The translations under genes were made by a program, and so were the position numbers. This document shows, in pieces, positions 5,788-6,818 of a stretch of DNA of 6,818 nucleotides. The notes beneath the pieces are model-generated. The model ran no database searches. It was not told the origin of the DNA and was given only the letters and a program-made list of their open reading frames with translations. Within the stretch, counting starts at the first letter, position 1. Each line of letters opens with the position of its first letter. Location: the NCBI GenBank assembly GCA_002309915.1, contig DBYT01000100.1:5355-12172 (forward strand). The letters run 5' to 3'. The stretch is from Bacteroidales bacterium UBA1179. Its GTDB lineage: Bacteria; Bacteroidota; Bacteroidia; Bacteroidales; Bacteroidaceae.

Positions 5788-6818
5788 CAGGCTTTGTCCT
5801 TGACCTTGCTCCAGGTATCCTTGAGTGATACGGTGCGGTTGAATATCAGATGATCGGGGGTAGAGTCCTTATCGGTGCAGAAATAGCCTATGCGCTGGAA
5901 CTGGAAGTGGTCCAGAGGTTTGGTATCGGCCAGGAACTGCTCGACGTAGCAGTTCTCGCGGATCTCAAGTGAGTCGGGGTTCTTCATCTGCTTGAGTGCA
6001 TCGATGGGATCCATTCCCTCCTCACGCAGGCGGGCCAGTTCGTCACGCGGGTTCTCGACCTTCCACAGACGGTCATACAGACGGACCTCGGCCTTGACGG
6101 CGTGGGCTGCGCTGACCCAGTGGATGGTACCTTTGACCTTGCGGCCAGAGTCGGACTCACCGGTCTTGGTGTTGGGAATATATTCGCAGTAAACCTCCTC
6201 GATTGTACCGTCATCGGCCTTCTTGCAACCGGTGCAGAGCACGATGTAGGCGCTCTTGAGACGTACCTCACGACCCTGTGACAGGCGGAAATACTTGGCG
6301 GGAGCATCCTCCATGAAGTCCTCGCGCTCAATCCAGAGTTCGCGGCTGAATGTTATCATGTGGCTGCCTGCCTCGGGATCCTCGGGATTGTTGATGGCCT
6401 CCAGCTCCTCGGTCTTGCCCTCGGGGTAGTTGGTCACAATCAGTTTGACGGGATTGATTACGGCCGATACGCGTGTGGCGCGGCGGTTCAGGTCCTCGCG
6501 GATGGCTGACTCCATCAGGGCCATGTCGTTCAGTGCATCGAACTTGGTGTAGCCGATGCGGTCCACGAACATGCGGATGGACTCAGGGGTATAGCCGCGG
6601 CGGCGGTAACCGCAGATGGTCGGCATACGGGGATCATCCCATCCTGATACCATGCCGTTCTGTACCAGAGCCAGCAGGTTACGCTTGCTCAGGAGGGTGT
6701 AGTTTAGGTTCAGTTTGTTGAACTCGGTCTGACGCGGACGGTTGTCATCCAGGTCCTGTCCCTTCTTGAGCCAGTCTATGAACAGGTCATATAGAGGACG
6801 GTGAGGTACGAACTCCAG
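5787..6818 (-). CDS. glnS: Glutaminyl-tRNA synthetase, C-terminal part (5' end outside window)
   Basis: Glutaminyl-tRNA synthetase charges tRNA-Gln with glutamine in the cytoplasm. The frame is open to the right edge, giving about 343 codons. The Met at 6651-6653 is internal, because upstream codons still encode family sequence (HRPLYD, then RPRQTEFNKLNLNYT). The missing N-terminus, some 230 residues by comparison with E. coli GlnRS (554), holds the HIGH motif. The KMSKS-equivalent is seen as LLSKR (6681-6695), followed by GWDDPRMPTICGYRRRGYTP, a hallmark of the Gln/Glu class I enzymes. The two C-terminal beta-barrels of the anticodon-binding region follow, with KVKGTIHWVSAAHA, RLYDRLW and a final FNRTVSLKDTW as in other GlnRS. 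A charged segment, NPRDELARLREEGMDPIDAL, sits where E. coli has a shorter stretch. The NWVSAxHA-type and FNRT motifs favour GlnRS over GluRS. It is the first gene visible in an operon with the TPR and COG2426 genes; its stop shares a base with the next ATG. Presence of glnS implies at least some direct Gln-tRNA charging in this organism. Confidence 0.97.
   Translation of the reverse strand: MEFVPHRPLYDLFIDWLKKGQDLDDNRPRQTEFNKLNLNYTLLSKRNLLALVQNGMVSGWDDPRMPTICGYRRRGYTPESIRMFVDRIGYTKFDALNDMALMESAIREDLNRRATRVSAVINPVKLIVTNYPEGKTEELEAINNPEDPEAGSHMITFSRELWIEREDFMEDAPAKYFRLSQGREVRLKSAYIVLCTGCKKADDGTIEEVYCEYIPNTKTGESDSGRKVKGTIHWVSAAHAVKAEVRLYDRLWKVENPRDELARLREEGMDPIDALKQMKNPDSLEIRENCYVEQFLADTKPLDHFQFQRIGYFCTDKDSTPDHLIFNRTVSLKDTWSKVKDKA

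Noticed and set aside
5984..6331. 115-codon alternative frame on the minus strand inside glnS
   Set aside because: It is an out-of-frame shadow of the GlnRS anticodon-binding region, Arg/Ser/Pro-rich with no domain; the real frame is unambiguous.
6651..6653. ATG as the glnS start codon
   Set aside because: In-frame upstream codons to the window edge encode conserved GlnRS sequence, including the LLSKR (KMSKS-like) motif.

Overview
The window looks like ordinary chromosomal DNA from a member of the Bacteroidales, probably a Prevotella- or Bacteroides-like gut or rumen organism. Four things point there: the xylose isomerase reads like the Bacteroides-type enzyme; a lipoprotein-like TPR protein carries an internal membrane segment and a C-terminal helix-turn-helix, an architecture common in Bacteroidetes; start codons mostly lack clear Shine-Dalgarno sequences; and one TAnnTTTG box matches the Bacteroidetes -7 promoter consensus. 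Species cannot be fixed from the sequence. I see no mobile element, phage gene, CRISPR array, tRNA or rRNA.

Layout, left to right. (1) 1-864, plus strand: the C-terminal two thirds of xylose isomerase (xylA), cut by the left edge. (2) 865-985: a compact intergenic region with a strong intrinsic terminator bracketed by two inverted arrays of a 7-nt repeat. (3) 986-2705, minus strand: a two-gene unit, a MscS-type mechanosensitive channel followed one base later by a short-chain dehydrogenase/reductase. It converges on xylA. (4) 2706-2772: an AT-rich divergent promoter region. (5) 2773-4230, plus strand: a membrane-tethered TPR/HTH protein, probably a signal-responsive transcriptional regulator. 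(6) 4232-6818, minus strand: a tightly overlapped three-gene operon transcribed in the order glnS (cut by the right edge), a cytosolic TPR protein, and a small COG2426-type membrane protein. The last gene ends one base from the end of the TPR/HTH gene, tail to tail.

How the genes may work together. XylA converts D-xylose to D-xylulose for pentose use; its partner genes, if any, lie to the left of the window. The channel and reductase are almost certainly co-transcribed. The divergent TPR/HTH protein is a candidate regulator of them, though only position supports that. GlnRS, the TPR protein and the COG2426 protein are coupled by TGATG and ATGA stop/start overlaps, so they are likely made together, but nothing in the sequence shows a shared biochemical task. 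The most unusual feature is the inverted heptanucleotide-repeat structure around the xylA terminator. No clearly new biological system is evident.
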